A stretch of DNA of 37,336 nt from Solirubrobacteraceae bacterium (GTDB lineage: Bacteria > Actinomycetota > Thermoleophilia > Solirubrobacterales > Solirubrobacteraceae). Positions 1 through 8,643 of the stretch are shown one piece after another. A program made the position numbers and the translations under genes. Below the pieces are notes generated by a model. It ran no database searches and was not told where the DNA came from. It saw only the letters and a program-made list of their open reading frames with translations. The DNA lies in the NCBI GenBank assembly GCA_016462625.1, contig JAEMSV010000036.1, positions 1 through 37,336 on the forward strand, in the 5' to 3' direction. The stretch's first letter is position 1, and every line of letters begins with the position of its first letter.

Positions 1-692
1 TCGTGGTCGCCTATTCACCGTTGGTCAAGTACGTCTCCGGCCGGATGGCCTCGGGGCTGCCTGCCCATGTCGAAGAGGCCGACCTCATCTCGTATGGGCT
101 CGTGGGGCTCATCAGTGCGATCGAGCGCTTCGACCTGGAGCGCGAGATCAAGTTCGAGACCTACGCGATCACGCGCATTAAGGGCGCGATCATCGACGAG
201 CTGCGGTCTCTCGACTGGGTGCCGCGGTCCGTCCGCGCCCGCGCCCGTGAGATCGAGCGCGCGAACTCAAAGCTCGAGCACGAGCTGCAGCGCGCGCCGA
301 CCGATGAGGAGATGGCGAAGGAGCTGGACTGCACGGTCGAGGAGTTCCAGGAGTTCCTCCTGCAGATCTCCAACTCGTCCGTCGCAGCCCTCGACGAGCT
401 GTGGACCGTGAGCGACTCGAGTGGCGATCAGGTGTCGCTGCTGGACACGCTGCAGGATCCCGGCGCGCCGGATCCGGCACACGTGATGGACCTCACCGAC
501 CTGAAGGACCGGGTCGCCGACGCCATCGCACGCCTGCCGGAGCGGGAGAAGCTGGTCGTCGCCCTCTACTACTACGAGAACCTCACGCTGCGTGAGATCG
601 GCGAGGTCCTCGGCGTCACCGAGTCGCGGATCAGCCAGCTCCACACCAAGGCCGTGCTGCGGCTGCGGTCGCGCCTTCAGGGCGACGACTGA
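1..692 (+). CDS. FliA/WhiG-type RNA polymerase sigma factor, 5' end cut by window
   Basis: This is an alternative sigma-70 family factor of the FliA/WhiG (sigma-28) group, which directs RNA polymerase to a dedicated promoter class, often motility or development genes. Visible in order are region 2 (YSPLVKYVSGRMA, then DLISYGLVGLISAIERFD and the FETYAITRIKGAIIDELR stretch), region 3 (DWVPRSVRARAREIE with the EMAKELD helix) and region 4 (LPEREKLVVALYYYENLTLREIGEVLGVTESRISQ...). Family members have roughly 25-40 residues before the YSPLV motif, so the real start lies left of the window; the GTG at position 3 is an internal valine, not a start. The WhiG versus FliA assignment cannot be made from this fragment. 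A gene encoding a cyclic-di-GMP protein lies downstream, which would fit a motility or lifestyle locus, but that link is only inferred. Confidence 0.93.
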   Translation, partial: VVAYSPLVKYVSGRMASGLPAHVEEADLISYGLVGLISAIERFDLEREIKFETYAITRIKGAIIDELRSLDWVPRSVRARAREIERANSKLEHELQRAPTDEEMAKELDCTVEEFQEFLLQISNSSVAALDELWTVSDSSGDQVSLLDTLQDPGAPDPAHVMDLTDLKDRVADAIARLPEREKLVVALYYYENLTLREIGEVLGVTESRISQLHTKAVLRLRSRLQGDD

Positions 693-700
693 CGCCTGAT

Positions 701-728
701 AAACGGAAGCGTTCGTTTCATGTAGGCT
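701..728 (+). promoter_or_regulatory. Candidate promoter with overlapping pseudo-palindrome upstream of acylase gene
   Basis: TAGGCT at 723-728 resembles a -10 box; GTAGGCTCGCG at 722-732 recurs exactly at 6501-6511 before the EF-G-like gene. Immediately upstream, 701-718 (AAACGGAAGCGTTCGTTT) pairs at 7 of 9 positions as an 18-base pseudo-palindrome lying where the -35 region would be. It could be an operator; no regulator is identified. A purine-rich ribosome-binding site (GGAGAG) follows before the ATG at 758. Confidence 0.4.
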
Positions 729-757
729 CGCGCCGTCCGGGAGAGATCGGGGGGCGT

Positions 758-3262
758 ATGAGGGTCGGGACCACGTTCGCAGTGCTGTTCGGAGTCGCCG
801 CGCTGGCGGCGCCCGCCGTGTCACAGGCGGCACCGCCGCCGGACAGGGCGACGACGGCGTTCTCCGTGCTCCCCCCGGGCAACGGCGACGTGTGGGGTCC
901 GACGTCGCGCCACAAGGCCGATCAGGTCCGGCTCTACGACGGTCTTGAGACGGCGGCGGCGCAGGGCTGGCTCGGCCAGCCCGGAAGCGCTGCGCCCTCG
1001 TACAAGCGCGCGACGCTCGAGCCCGAGCAGGTGGCCCGTGAGGAACGCCCGCGAGGCGACGTCACGATCCGCTGGGACGCGATGGGCGTTCCGTTCATCC
1101 ACGGCTCGACCGTCGGTGCGGCGTCGTTCGGCGCCGGCTGGGCGATGGCCGAGGGGCGCTATTCGCTGATGGAAGCGCTGCGGCGGCTCGGACGCGCCGG
1201 CTTCGTGCAGTCCTTCCAGGCGGAGGGGCTCCCGGGCGGCGGCGCCCGCCCGCAACTGAACTACAGCGACGACGAGCTGCAGGAGGGCATCGACGAGCTC
1301 TACGCGAAGGCGGGGGACGACGAGCAGGACATCCAGGCGGGCATCGACGGCTACGTCGCCGGCGTGAACGCCTGGCTGGCCGTGAATCGCACGAAGATCC
1401 CGTGGAACATCCAGCTCCCGTTCGGGCAGGGGCGGCTCGCCGACCCGCAGCCCTGGAGGCCGGTGGACGTGGCCGCGTCGGCCGTCGTCATCAACGACGT
1501 CTTCGGCGTGGGCGGGGGCGGCGAGCTCGGTGCGGCCAAGGCACTGCGGTCCCTGCGCGGGCAGCTTGGCGACGACGAGGGCCTGGCGCTCTACGAGGAT
1601 CTGCGTCAGCCCGACCCGACCGCGACCTTCCACGACCAGGAGGAGAACCGGTACCCGAAGTTCGCGGCGAAGGAGGGTGACGTGCCGACCGGGGATCCGG
1701 GGCCGCTCGACCCGAAGGCGCTCGCCATGCCGGACGCCAGCACGCCGGTGACGGCAGCAGACGAGCCGCGCAAGCCGAGCATGAGCAATTGGGCCGTCCT
1801 CGGCGGGTCCCGCACGAGCACGGGCCACCCGCTGCTCATCGGTGGTCCGCAGATGGGCTACTTCTCGCCCGAGATCGTCATGGAGATGGCGTTCTCGACG
1901 GACGACTTCACCGGGCGAGGGATCGCCGTGCCCGGTCTTGGGCCGATCCTGATCGCCGGCCGGACCGCCGAGTACGCGTGGTCGCCGACGTCCGGCGGGA
2001 CCGATGCGACGGACGTGCGGGCCGAGCTGCTGTGCGAGCCCGACGGGACTGCGCCGACCCGCGAGAGCCGGCACTACGTCTTCCAGGGCGAATGCCGCGC
2101 GATGACCAAGCGCGAGGGCGCGCCTGCGAACACCGCCTGGCGGACCGTGCACGGGCCGGTGATGACCTGGGGCAGCGTCGACGGCAGGCCCGTCGGCTTC
2201 GCCCACGAGCGCAAGGATCCGATGTCGACGCCGGTGTCGGCGCTGGGCTTCTACCGGATGATGACCGGGAGGACGAAGACAGCGGAGTCCTTCGTCGACG
2301 CGGCCCGTGACATCACGCTGTCGCTGAACATCGGGTACGTCAACGCGACGCAGATCGCCTACGCCCACACCGGTCGCTACCCGGTGCGAGCGCCTGGCAC
2401 CCGCAGCGACCTCCCGACGTGGGGCACAGGTGCTTGGGAGTGGCGCGGCACGCTCGACCCGAAGGAGCAGCCTGCCGAGATCCAGCCCGCGAGCGACCTG
2501 CTCCTCAGCTGGAACAACATCCCGGCCCCGGGCTGGACCGGTGAGGGCTGGTGGGGCGGGAACGTCCGGCACCGCGTCGATGCGCTGGCCGACCGGTACG
2601 AAGCCGCGCCGACGATGACGCCCGACCAGGCGATCAAGGCCCATCAGGATGCCGCCACCGAGGACGTCGAAGCCGTGGCGCTGGTGCGCGCGCTCGAGCG
2701 GCTGCTCGGCGACCAGCCCGCCCCAACGCCGGCCGCCGGCCGCGCGTGGTCGATGCTGCGCGGCTGGCTGGTGGAAGGCGCGCATCGCCGCGACGCCAAC
2801 CGCGACTGGTTCGTGGACGCGCCCGCGGGCACGTTGGTCGAGCCCCTGACGGACGCGCTCCTCGAGCGCACGTACGGCACGCTGCTCGGCGACGAGGCCC
2901 TGCGTGCGACGCCCGTGCACGAGAACCGCCCCGGCCCGACCGGGAGCGCCTACCAGAGCGGCTGGTTCTCGCCGCTGGCGCGCGAGCTCGATCGGGCCTC
3001 CGGGCACGCGGCCAAGCCCGCCGGTGTGCCGGCGGCCTGCGGCGGCGGGGACGCAGCGGCGTGTCGCGCGACGGCCTGGGCCGCGCTCGACGCGGCGTAC
3101 GGGCGCGCGCAGCGCTCGCAGTTCCCGTGGGTGCGCAACAGCCCGACCCGCTGGCGCGCGCAGGCGGCAGGGATCCTGTTCATCCCGGTGGTAACGCTCC
3201 CGTCGCCGATGCGCTGGCAGAACCGGCCGACGTTCGAGCAGGTCTCCGCGTTCGCGCCGTAG
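758..3262 (+). CDS. Secreted penicillin-acylase-family Ntn hydrolase
   Basis: This is an N-terminal-nucleophile amidohydrolase of the penicillin acylase family, which cleaves amide bonds in acylated substrates (penicillins, acyl-homoserine lactones, cyclic lipopeptides). A signal peptide ends near residue 25 (MRVGTTFAVLFGVAALAAPAVSQA), so the protein is exported. Family proteins mature by autocleavage before a Ser that then acts as nucleophile. The matching site here is Ser343 in the motif MSNWAVLGG, followed by the family-typical G-S-R-T-S-T-G and GGPQMGYFSPE stretch. This gives an alpha part of about 320 residues and a beta part of about 490, within the usual size range. ATG 758 has GGAGAG upstream. 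The substrate cannot be told from sequence; quorum quenching or peptide deacylation are possible. The gene follows the sigma factor gene after 65 bases with its own promoter-like element. Confidence 0.9.
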   Translation: MRVGTTFAVLFGVAALAAPAVSQAAPPPDRATTAFSVLPPGNGDVWGPTSRHKADQVRLYDGLETAAAQGWLGQPGSAAPSYKRATLEPEQVAREERPRGDVTIRWDAMGVPFIHGSTVGAASFGAGWAMAEGRYSLMEALRRLGRAGFVQSFQAEGLPGGGARPQLNYSDDELQEGIDELYAKAGDDEQDIQAGIDGYVAGVNAWLAVNRTKIPWNIQLPFGQGRLADPQPWRPVDVAASAVVINDVFGVGGGGELGAAKALRSLRGQLGDDEGLALYEDLRQPDPTATFHDQEENRYPKFAAKEGDVPTGDPGPLDPKALAMPDASTPVTAADEPRKPSMSNWAVLGGSRTSTGHPLLIGGPQMGYFSPEIVMEMAFSTDDFTGRGIAVPGLGPILIAGRTAEYAWSPTSGGTDATDVRAELLCEPDGTAPTRESRHYVFQGECRAMTKREGAPANTAWRTVHGPVMTWGSVDGRPVGFAHERKDPMSTPVSALGFYRMMTGRTKTAESFVDAARDITLSLNIGYVNATQIAYAHTGRYPVRAPGTRSDLPTWGTGAWEWRGTLDPKEQPAEIQPASDLLLSWNNIPAPGWTGEGWWGGNVRHRVDALADRYEAAPTMTPDQAIKAHQDAATEDVEAVALVRALERLLGDQPAPTPAAGRAWSMLRGWLVEGAHRRDANRDWFVDAPAGTLVEPLTDALLERTYGTLLGDEALRATPVHENRPGPTGSAYQSGWFSPLARELDRASGHAAKPAGVPAACGGGDAAACRATAWAALDAAYGRAQRSQFPWVRNSPTRWRAQAAGILFIPVVTLPSPMRWQNRPTFEQVSAFAP

Positions 3263-3287
3263 AGCGGGAACGCGCCATCAGGCTCAA

Positions 3288-6200
3288 GTGCAGGCCGTCC
3301 CTGGCCCGATGTCGAATCTGCACCAGGGACGGACCGGCACGCTCTCTGCACTGACCCCCATCCGTCGCGCACTGGTCATCACGACCGTGGCGCTGGTCGC
3401 CGCCTACGTGGTCGGCCGTTTGATCGTTCCGTTTTCCGACGGCGCCCTGCACGCGGTCCTGAGGTGGGGGCTGTCGCTGCTGGTGTACGGATGGGGGGCC
3501 GGGGCGTGCCTGGTGCGGGCAGGACGGGACCCGCGGGATCGCGGCGCATGGCTGCTGCTGGGCCTGGGCCTCCTCTCGTACTTCGTCGGCTCGCTGATCG
3601 GGGCGCTGAGCCCGATGGTGGTCGAGAACAAGGCGCCCGCGGCGGCCACGGCGGCCTGGCTGCTGTTCTACCCGCTGGCCTTCGCGGGCCTCGTGCTCCT
3701 GGCCCGGGGGACGCTGCGCCCGTTCACCATCGCGTTCGCACTCGACGGGGTACTGGCCGCGCTGGCGCTCGCCGCGATCGTCGTCGCGGTGACGGTTCCC
3801 GGACTGTCGGACACGTACAGCACGGCGGACCTGATCGCGGGCCTGACCTATCCGGCCGCCGACCTGCTCCTCCTGGGCTTCTCCGCCTGGATCGCCGTGA
3901 TGGCGGGGTGGCGGGCGAACCCCGCGTGGCGCTGGCTGGTCCTCGGGTTCGCGCTGCTGTTCACCGGTGACGTTGCGCTGGCGCTGCAGGTGTCCGCGTC
4001 GCTGTACAGCGAGGACGCCGCGACCTCGACGCTGTACCCGATCGCGATGGTGGCGATCGGGGTCGCCGCCTGGCAGCCGCGCGGCCGCGCTCGTGCGCTG
4101 CGCCCCGACGTGTTCGCCCTGACCGTGCTCCCCGCGGCGGCCGTCGCGACCGTCCTCATCGTCCTCGTCGTCGGCCAGCCGCTGGGGATCCCCGGCGGGG
4201 CCCAGTACCTGTGCTTCGGCGTGCTCGTGCTCGCGTTCGTCCGGATGGCGCTGGTCTTCGGTCACCTGAGCGCGCTCCAGGAGGGGCGCCGGTTCCAGCA
4301 GGGCTTCGAGGAGGCGACGATCGGGATGGCGATCGTCGACCAGAATCTGCGCTGGGTGCGCGTCAACGAGGCGCTTGCCCGGCTGCTGGGGTCGACGCCG
4401 AAGGCGCTGGCCGGCGGAGCCATGCTCGACTCGACGGCGGAGGACGAACGGGAGAGCGCTCGCAAGCTGTCGGTCCATGCGCTGGAGTCGGGAGAGTCCG
4501 TGGACGCGCTGCCGGGCCACATGCTCCGGCGGGATGGGACGGTCGTGGCGGTCGAGCTCTCGGGCGTCGTCATCGAGGGCGAGGACGGCGCGCCGCAGCT
4601 GTTCGCGCAGGCGCGCGACGTCTCCGGTGAGCGCAAGTCCGACCGTCAGAGCGAGGCGGTGTCCCGCATCACGCGCGCAGCGCTCGAGCAGCCGGACATC
4701 GCCGCGCTGATGCACGAGATCACGAAGGTCGTGACCGATGCGCTCCCCGCGGCGCTCACGACGATCGTCAGCTACGACGGCGTGGACGGTGCGCCCCGGC
4801 TCGCCGCCTCGGACACGCCGCTGCCGGAGACCGTGACGACGCCCGCGCCCAACTCACGCGGCCAGCGGGTCTACACCGTGGACCTCGGCGAGCCGGTGGT
4901 CGCCAACGACCTGAAGACCGAGGACCGATTCGTCGTCAACCAGATGCTGCTCATGGCGGGCCTGCGGCGGGCGGTCACCGTGCCGGTGATCCCGCGCAAC
5001 GCGCCGGCCGCGGTGATGGCGACCTACCGCATGAGCGACGCCGAGGCATTCGCGGCCGACGACGTGCGCTTCCTCGAAGCGGTGGGCAACGTCCTCGCGA
5101 GCGCGCTCGAGCGGGCCGGCAGCGAGGCCGACCATCGCCACCGCGCGCTTCATGACCCGCTCACCGGGCTGGCGAACCGCGCGCTGCTCGCGGCGCATGT
5201 CGAGCACGCGCTGATCGCCTCCAAGCGCCAGGAGGGGCAGGTTGCCCTGTTGCTCGTCGACCTCGACCGCTTCAAGCAGATCAACGACACGATGGGGCAC
5301 AGCGTCGGCGACGAGCTGCTCCAGACCGTCGCCGACCGGTTGCGTGACCGGGCGCGCGGAGGAGACCTCGTCGCCCGCCTGGGCGGCGACGAGTTCGTCG
5401 TCGTCTTCGACGCGGTCGAGTCCGTCCACGAGGTGGTGCCGGTCGCACAGCGGCTGATCGACGCGATCGCCGAGCCGATGATGATCGCCGGTCGCGAGCT
5501 GTTCGTGACGTCGAGCGTCGGGATCGTCGTCGCCGAGGACGCGCAGGTCGACGCCGAGTCGCTGCTGCGCGACGCGGACGTCGCGATGTACCGCGCGAAG
5601 GCCGGCGGTGGCGGACGCTACGAGCTGTTCGACGCCGATCTGCGCGCGCGGGTGGTTGACCGCCTGGCGGTGGAGAGCGACCTGCGGCGCGCGGTCGAGC
5701 GCGAGGAGCTCGCCGTGTACCTGCAGCCGCTCATCGATCTCGTGGAGCAGCGTCCCGTCGGCTTCGAGGCGCTGGTGCGGTGGGACCGGCCCGACCACGG
5801 GCTCGTCCTGCCGGCGTCGTTCATCGGCGTCGCGGAGGAGACCGGGCTCATCGTCCCGGTCGGCACCTGGGTGCTGCGCGACGCCTGCAGGCGCGTGGCC
5901 GAGCTGAACGTCGGCAGCCCGGTCCCCATCCAGCTGTCGGTCAACCTTTCGGCACGGCAGATCACGGAGGACCTCGTCGTGGCCGTGCGTTCGGCCCTCG
6001 ACGACGCCGGGATGTCGCCGGGCCTGCTCACGCTCGAGATCACCGAGTCCCTGCTCATCGACGACCGCGGCGCGCCTGCGGTCCTCGAGGCACTGCGCGC
6101 GCTCGGGGTCACGCTCGCCCTCGACGACTTCGGCACCGGCTACTCCTCGCTCGGCGCGCTGCAGCGCCACGCCGTCGACACGCTGAAGCTCGACCGCACG

Positions 6201-6458
6201 ATGGTCACCGCGGTCGCGACCTCGCCGACCGCCGCGGCCATCGCGCGCGCCGCGGTGAACATGGCGGCCGCGCTCGGCGTCAACGTCGTCGCCGAGGGGA
6301 TCGAGGACTTCCAGCAGCTGCAGATGGTCCGGGAGCTGGGCTGTGACGTCGGCCAGGGCTACCTCTTCGCGCGGCCGATGCCCGCCTCGGAGGCGGCCGC
6401 CTATCTGCGCGGCGAGAGCTGGGTCGCCGCGTTCAACGGACAGCTCCGCACGCGGTAG
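3288..6458 (+). CDS. Membrane PAS-GAF-GGDEF-EAL cyclic-di-GMP turnover protein
   Basis: This is a predicted bifunctional cyclic-di-GMP protein. Residues about 20-335 hold some nine membrane segments; a PAS domain follows (about 340-450, from FEEATIGMAIVDQNLRW), then a GAF-like domain (about 455-610), GGDEF (about 620-775) and EAL (about 790-1045). The cyclase signature GGDEF is intact at residues 699-703, and RGGD at 690-693 sits exactly five residues before it, matching the allosteric inhibitory I-site. The phosphodiesterase motif EAL is intact at 827-829, with LEITESLLIDD and DDFGTG (946-951), so both activities may be present. The start is uncertain: GTG 3288 is listed, but ATG 3309 (MSNLHQGRTG) is an in-frame alternative, and neither has a clear ribosome-binding site. 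It follows the acylase gene after 25 bases and may be cotranscribed with it. The sensed signal is unknown. Confidence 0.93.
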   Translation: MQAVPGPMSNLHQGRTGTLSALTPIRRALVITTVALVAAYVVGRLIVPFSDGALHAVLRWGLSLLVYGWGAGACLVRAGRDPRDRGAWLLLGLGLLSYFVGSLIGALSPMVVENKAPAAATAAWLLFYPLAFAGLVLLARGTLRPFTIAFALDGVLAALALAAIVVAVTVPGLSDTYSTADLIAGLTYPAADLLLLGFSAWIAVMAGWRANPAWRWLVLGFALLFTGDVALALQVSASLYSEDAATSTLYPIAMVAIGVAAWQPRGRARALRPDVFALTVLPAAAVATVLIVLVVGQPLGIPGGAQYLCFGVLVLAFVRMALVFGHLSALQEGRRFQQGFEEATIGMAIVDQNLRWVRVNEALARLLGSTPKALAGGAMLDSTAEDERESARKLSVHALESGESVDALPGHMLRRDGTVVAVELSGVVIEGEDGAPQLFAQARDVSGERKSDRQSEAVSRITRAALEQPDIAALMHEITKVVTDALPAALTTIVSYDGVDGAPRLAASDTPLPETVTTPAPNSRGQRVYTVDLGEPVVANDLKTEDRFVVNQMLLMAGLRRAVTVPVIPRNAPAAVMATYRMSDAEAFAADDVRFLEAVGNVLASALERAGSEADHRHRALHDPLTGLANRALLAAHVEHALIASKRQEGQVALLLVDLDRFKQINDTMGHSVGDELLQTVADRLRDRARGGDLVARLGGDEFVVVFDAVESVHEVVPVAQRLIDAIAEPMMIAGRELFVTSSVGIVVAEDAQVDAESLLRDADVAMYRAKAGGGGRYELFDADLRARVVDRLAVESDLRRAVEREELAVYLQPLIDLVEQRPVGFEALVRWDRPDHGLVLPASFIGVAEETGLIVPVGTWVLRDACRRVAELNVGSPVPIQLSVNLSARQITEDLVVAVRSALDDAGMSPGLLTLEITESLLIDDRGAPAVLEALRALGVTLALDDFGTGYSSLGALQRHAVDTLKLDRTMVTAVATSPTAAAIARAAVNMAAALGVNVVAEGIEDFQQLQMVRELGCDVGQGYLFARPMPASEAAAYLRGESWVAAFNGQLRTR

Positions 6459-6477
6459 CGGACTTGGGTGGTTCGTG

Positions 6478-6527
6478 CTGGACCGCACGAACTGCGATCC
6501 GTAGGCTCGCGTCACCCGAGGAGAGGA
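6478..6527 (+). promoter_or_regulatory. Candidate promoter and strong ribosome-binding site for EF-G-like gene
   Basis: CTGGAC at 6478-6483 and TAGGCT at 6502-6507 are separated by 18 bases, a plausible -35/-10 pair. The -10 and following bases repeat the GTAGGCTCGCG seen at 722-732. A long purine tract, GAGGAGAGGAG, at 6518-6528 places a strong Shine-Dalgarno sequence before ATG 6535. Confidence 0.45.
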
Positions 6528-6534
6528 GCCCGCC

Positions 6535-8604
6535 ATGCCCACGCCGGCGGATCGCATTCGGAACGTCGCTCTGGTCGGTCACCGGGGCGCAGGCAAGACG
6601 TCGCTGCACGAAGCACTGCTCTTTCAAGCCGGCACGGTGTCCCGGCTCGGCATCGTCACCGAGGGCACCACCGTGTCGGACTCCGAGGACGACGAGCGCG
6701 CGCGTCAGATGTCCATCTCCGCGCACCTGTCGTCGCTCGCCTGGCAGGGCCGCAAGATCAACCTCATCGACACGCCGGGCGACCCGAGCTTCATCGCCGA
6801 CGCCCTGGGACCGATGCAGGTCTGCGAGTCCGCGGTCTTCGTCATCAACGCCGTGATGGGCGTCGAGGTCAGCACCCAGCGCCTGTTCAAGCAGGCCGCC
6901 GAGCTCGATGTCGCGCGGCTCATCTACGTGAACATGCTCGACCGGGAACGGGCGGACTTCTTCCGCACACTCGATCAGCTCAAGGCGGCGTTCGGGCCCC
7001 ACGTCGTCGCCACGGAGATTCCCATCGGGGCCGAGCACGAGATTCGCGGGGTCATCGACCTCGTCGACATGAAGGCCTACGAGTACGCCGAAGGCACGCG
7101 CGACGGCGGTACCGAGATCCCGATCCCGGACGACCTCCAGGCTCAGGCCGAGGAGTACCGGGACCGGATGATGGATGAGATCTGCGAGGTCTCCGACAGC
7201 CTCACCGAGCGCTACCTCGAGGGCGAGGCCATCTCGCACGAGGAGATCGTCGCGGCGCTGAAGGAAGGGACCAATCACGGCGGCCTGTTCCCGGTCACAT
7301 GTGGCGTCGCGACGCGCAACCTCGGGTCAGACCGGCTGCTCGACGCGATCGTCGAGGACCTCCCGTCGCCTGTGAAGCACGGTGCCGTCGAACTTCCGGA
7401 GATCACGCTCGAGGCCTCCCCGGACTTCGAGCTCTTCGCCTACGTCTTCAAGACCCGGGCGGACCCGTTCGCCGGGCGCATCAACCTCTTCCGCGTCTAC
7501 CAGGGCGTCATGGATCACGACACGACCGTGATGAACACGCGCACCCATCACAAGGAACGGATCGGGCAGCTGATCACGTTCTCCGGGCGCGAGAACGAGC
7601 ACGCCGACAAGTTCGGCCCGGGCGACATCGGCGCCGTGGCCAAGCTGAAGGAGACGCGCGCGGGCGACTGGCTCGCCGAGCGCGACGAGCCGATCACGAT
7701 GCCGGCGGTGCGGTTCCCGGCGCCCGTCATGGCGTTCGCGATCGAGCCCCACAGCGCCGGGCAGGAGGAGAAGGTCTTCAGCGCGCTGCGCCGCCTGCAG
7801 GAGGAGGACCCGACGATCGACCTGCACCGCGACGCGCAGACCGGCGAGCAGATCGTCGCGGGCCTGTCCCAGGTCCACGTCGAGGTGATCGTCGGGCGGT
7901 TGAAGGACCGCTTCGGCGCCGAGGTCGACCTCAAGCCGCCGCGGGTGCCCTACCAGGAGACGATCCGCGGGCAGGCGAAGGCGCACGGCCGCCACAAGAA
8001 GCAGACCGGCGGCCGCGGGCAGTTCGGTGACTGCCACATCGAGATCGAGCCCCTGGACGAAGCCGAGTTCGAGTTCGTCGACAAGATCAAGGGCGGCGTG
8101 ATCCCACAGGGGTTCATCCCGGCGGTCGAGAAGGGCGTCCGCGACGCGCTGGCCCACGGCCCGGTCGCCGGGTTCCCGGTGCGGGGCGTGCGCGTGCGCG
8201 TCACCGACGGCAGCTACCACAGCGTCGACAGCTCCGAGCAGGCGTTCCGGACGGCCGGCTCGATGGCCATGCGCGAAGCGCTCACGAACGCCCGGCCGGT
8301 GCTGCTGGAGCCGGTGATGCTCGTCACGCTGTCCGTCCCGGAGTCGAGCGTCGGCGACGTGATCGGCGACCTGAACGGGCGGCGGGGCCACCCGCTCGGC
8401 ATGGAGCAGCAAGGTGCGATGACCGAGGTGCGGGCCGAGGCGCCGATGGCGGAGCTTCTCGATTTCGCCCCGGATCTGCGGGCGCTCACGGGCGGGCAGG
8501 GTGACTACACGCTGGAGCTCTCCCGGTACCAGGAAGTTCCGGCCCACATCGCCCAAAAAGTGGTGCAAAGGGTGTCGGAGGACCGCGAGGCCGTGCGCGC
8601 CTGA
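6535..8604 (+). CDS. EF-G-like translational GTPase paralogue (FusA2 type)
   Basis: This is a five-domain protein with the elongation factor G architecture: N-terminal GTPase, domain II, domain III (SAGQEEKVFSALRRLQEEDPT), domain IV (RGQAKAHGRHKKQTGGRGQFGDCHIEIEP) and a C-terminal EFG_C domain. It differs from canonical EF-G in the GTPase motifs. The P-loop is GHRGAGKT (residues 15-22) instead of a GHIDHGKT type, G3 is DTPGD (79-83) where canonical factors have the catalytic DTPGH, and G4 reads NMLD (133-136) instead of NKxD. These features match the EF-G-like/FusA2 subfamily rather than the housekeeping factor. Its role is unresolved; a specialised ribosome-associated or stress function is possible. 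Length is 689 residues, close to EF-G. The strong ribosome-binding site decides the start. Confidence 0.9.
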   Translation: MPTPADRIRNVALVGHRGAGKTSLHEALLFQAGTVSRLGIVTEGTTVSDSEDDERARQMSISAHLSSLAWQGRKINLIDTPGDPSFIADALGPMQVCESAVFVINAVMGVEVSTQRLFKQAAELDVARLIYVNMLDRERADFFRTLDQLKAAFGPHVVATEIPIGAEHEIRGVIDLVDMKAYEYAEGTRDGGTEIPIPDDLQAQAEEYRDRMMDEICEVSDSLTERYLEGEAISHEEIVAALKEGTNHGGLFPVTCGVATRNLGSDRLLDAIVEDLPSPVKHGAVELPEITLEASPDFELFAYVFKTRADPFAGRINLFRVYQGVMDHDTTVMNTRTHHKERIGQLITFSGRENEHADKFGPGDIGAVAKLKETRAGDWLAERDEPITMPAVRFPAPVMAFAIEPHSAGQEEKVFSALRRLQEEDPTIDLHRDAQTGEQIVAGLSQVHVEVIVGRLKDRFGAEVDLKPPRVPYQETIRGQAKAHGRHKKQTGGRGQFGDCHIEIEPLDEAEFEFVDKIKGGVIPQGFIPAVEKGVRDALAHGPVAGFPVRGVRVRVTDGSYHSVDSSEQAFRTAGSMAMREALTNARPVLLEPVMLVTLSVPESSVGDVIGDLNGRRGHPLGMEQQGAMTEVRAEAPMAELLDFAPDLRALTGGQGDYTLELSRYQEVPAHIAQKVVQRVSEDREAVRA

Positions 8605-8628
8605 GCTGGTGCAGATGCGGCGGATCGC

Positions 8629-8634
8629 TATCCT
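8629..8634 (+). promoter_or_regulatory. Candidate -10 box of a near-leaderless transcript
   Basis: TATCCT ends 9 bases before the GTG start at 8644, and no Shine-Dalgarno sequence is present between them. This fits transcription starting at or next to the start codon. Confidence 0.4.
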
Positions 8635-8643
8635 CGCCGTCTC

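Noticed and set aside
821..3007. Very long open frame on the minus strand opposite the acylase gene
   Set aside because: It is Arg/Gly/Ala-rich without any domain and lies antisense to a protein with clear signal peptide and catalytic motif; long antisense frames are usual at this GC content.
3180..4715. Long minus-strand open frame opposite the GGDEF-EAL gene
   Set aside because: Low-complexity Arg/Gln/His-rich translation and no start signals; the opposite strand encodes recognised domains.
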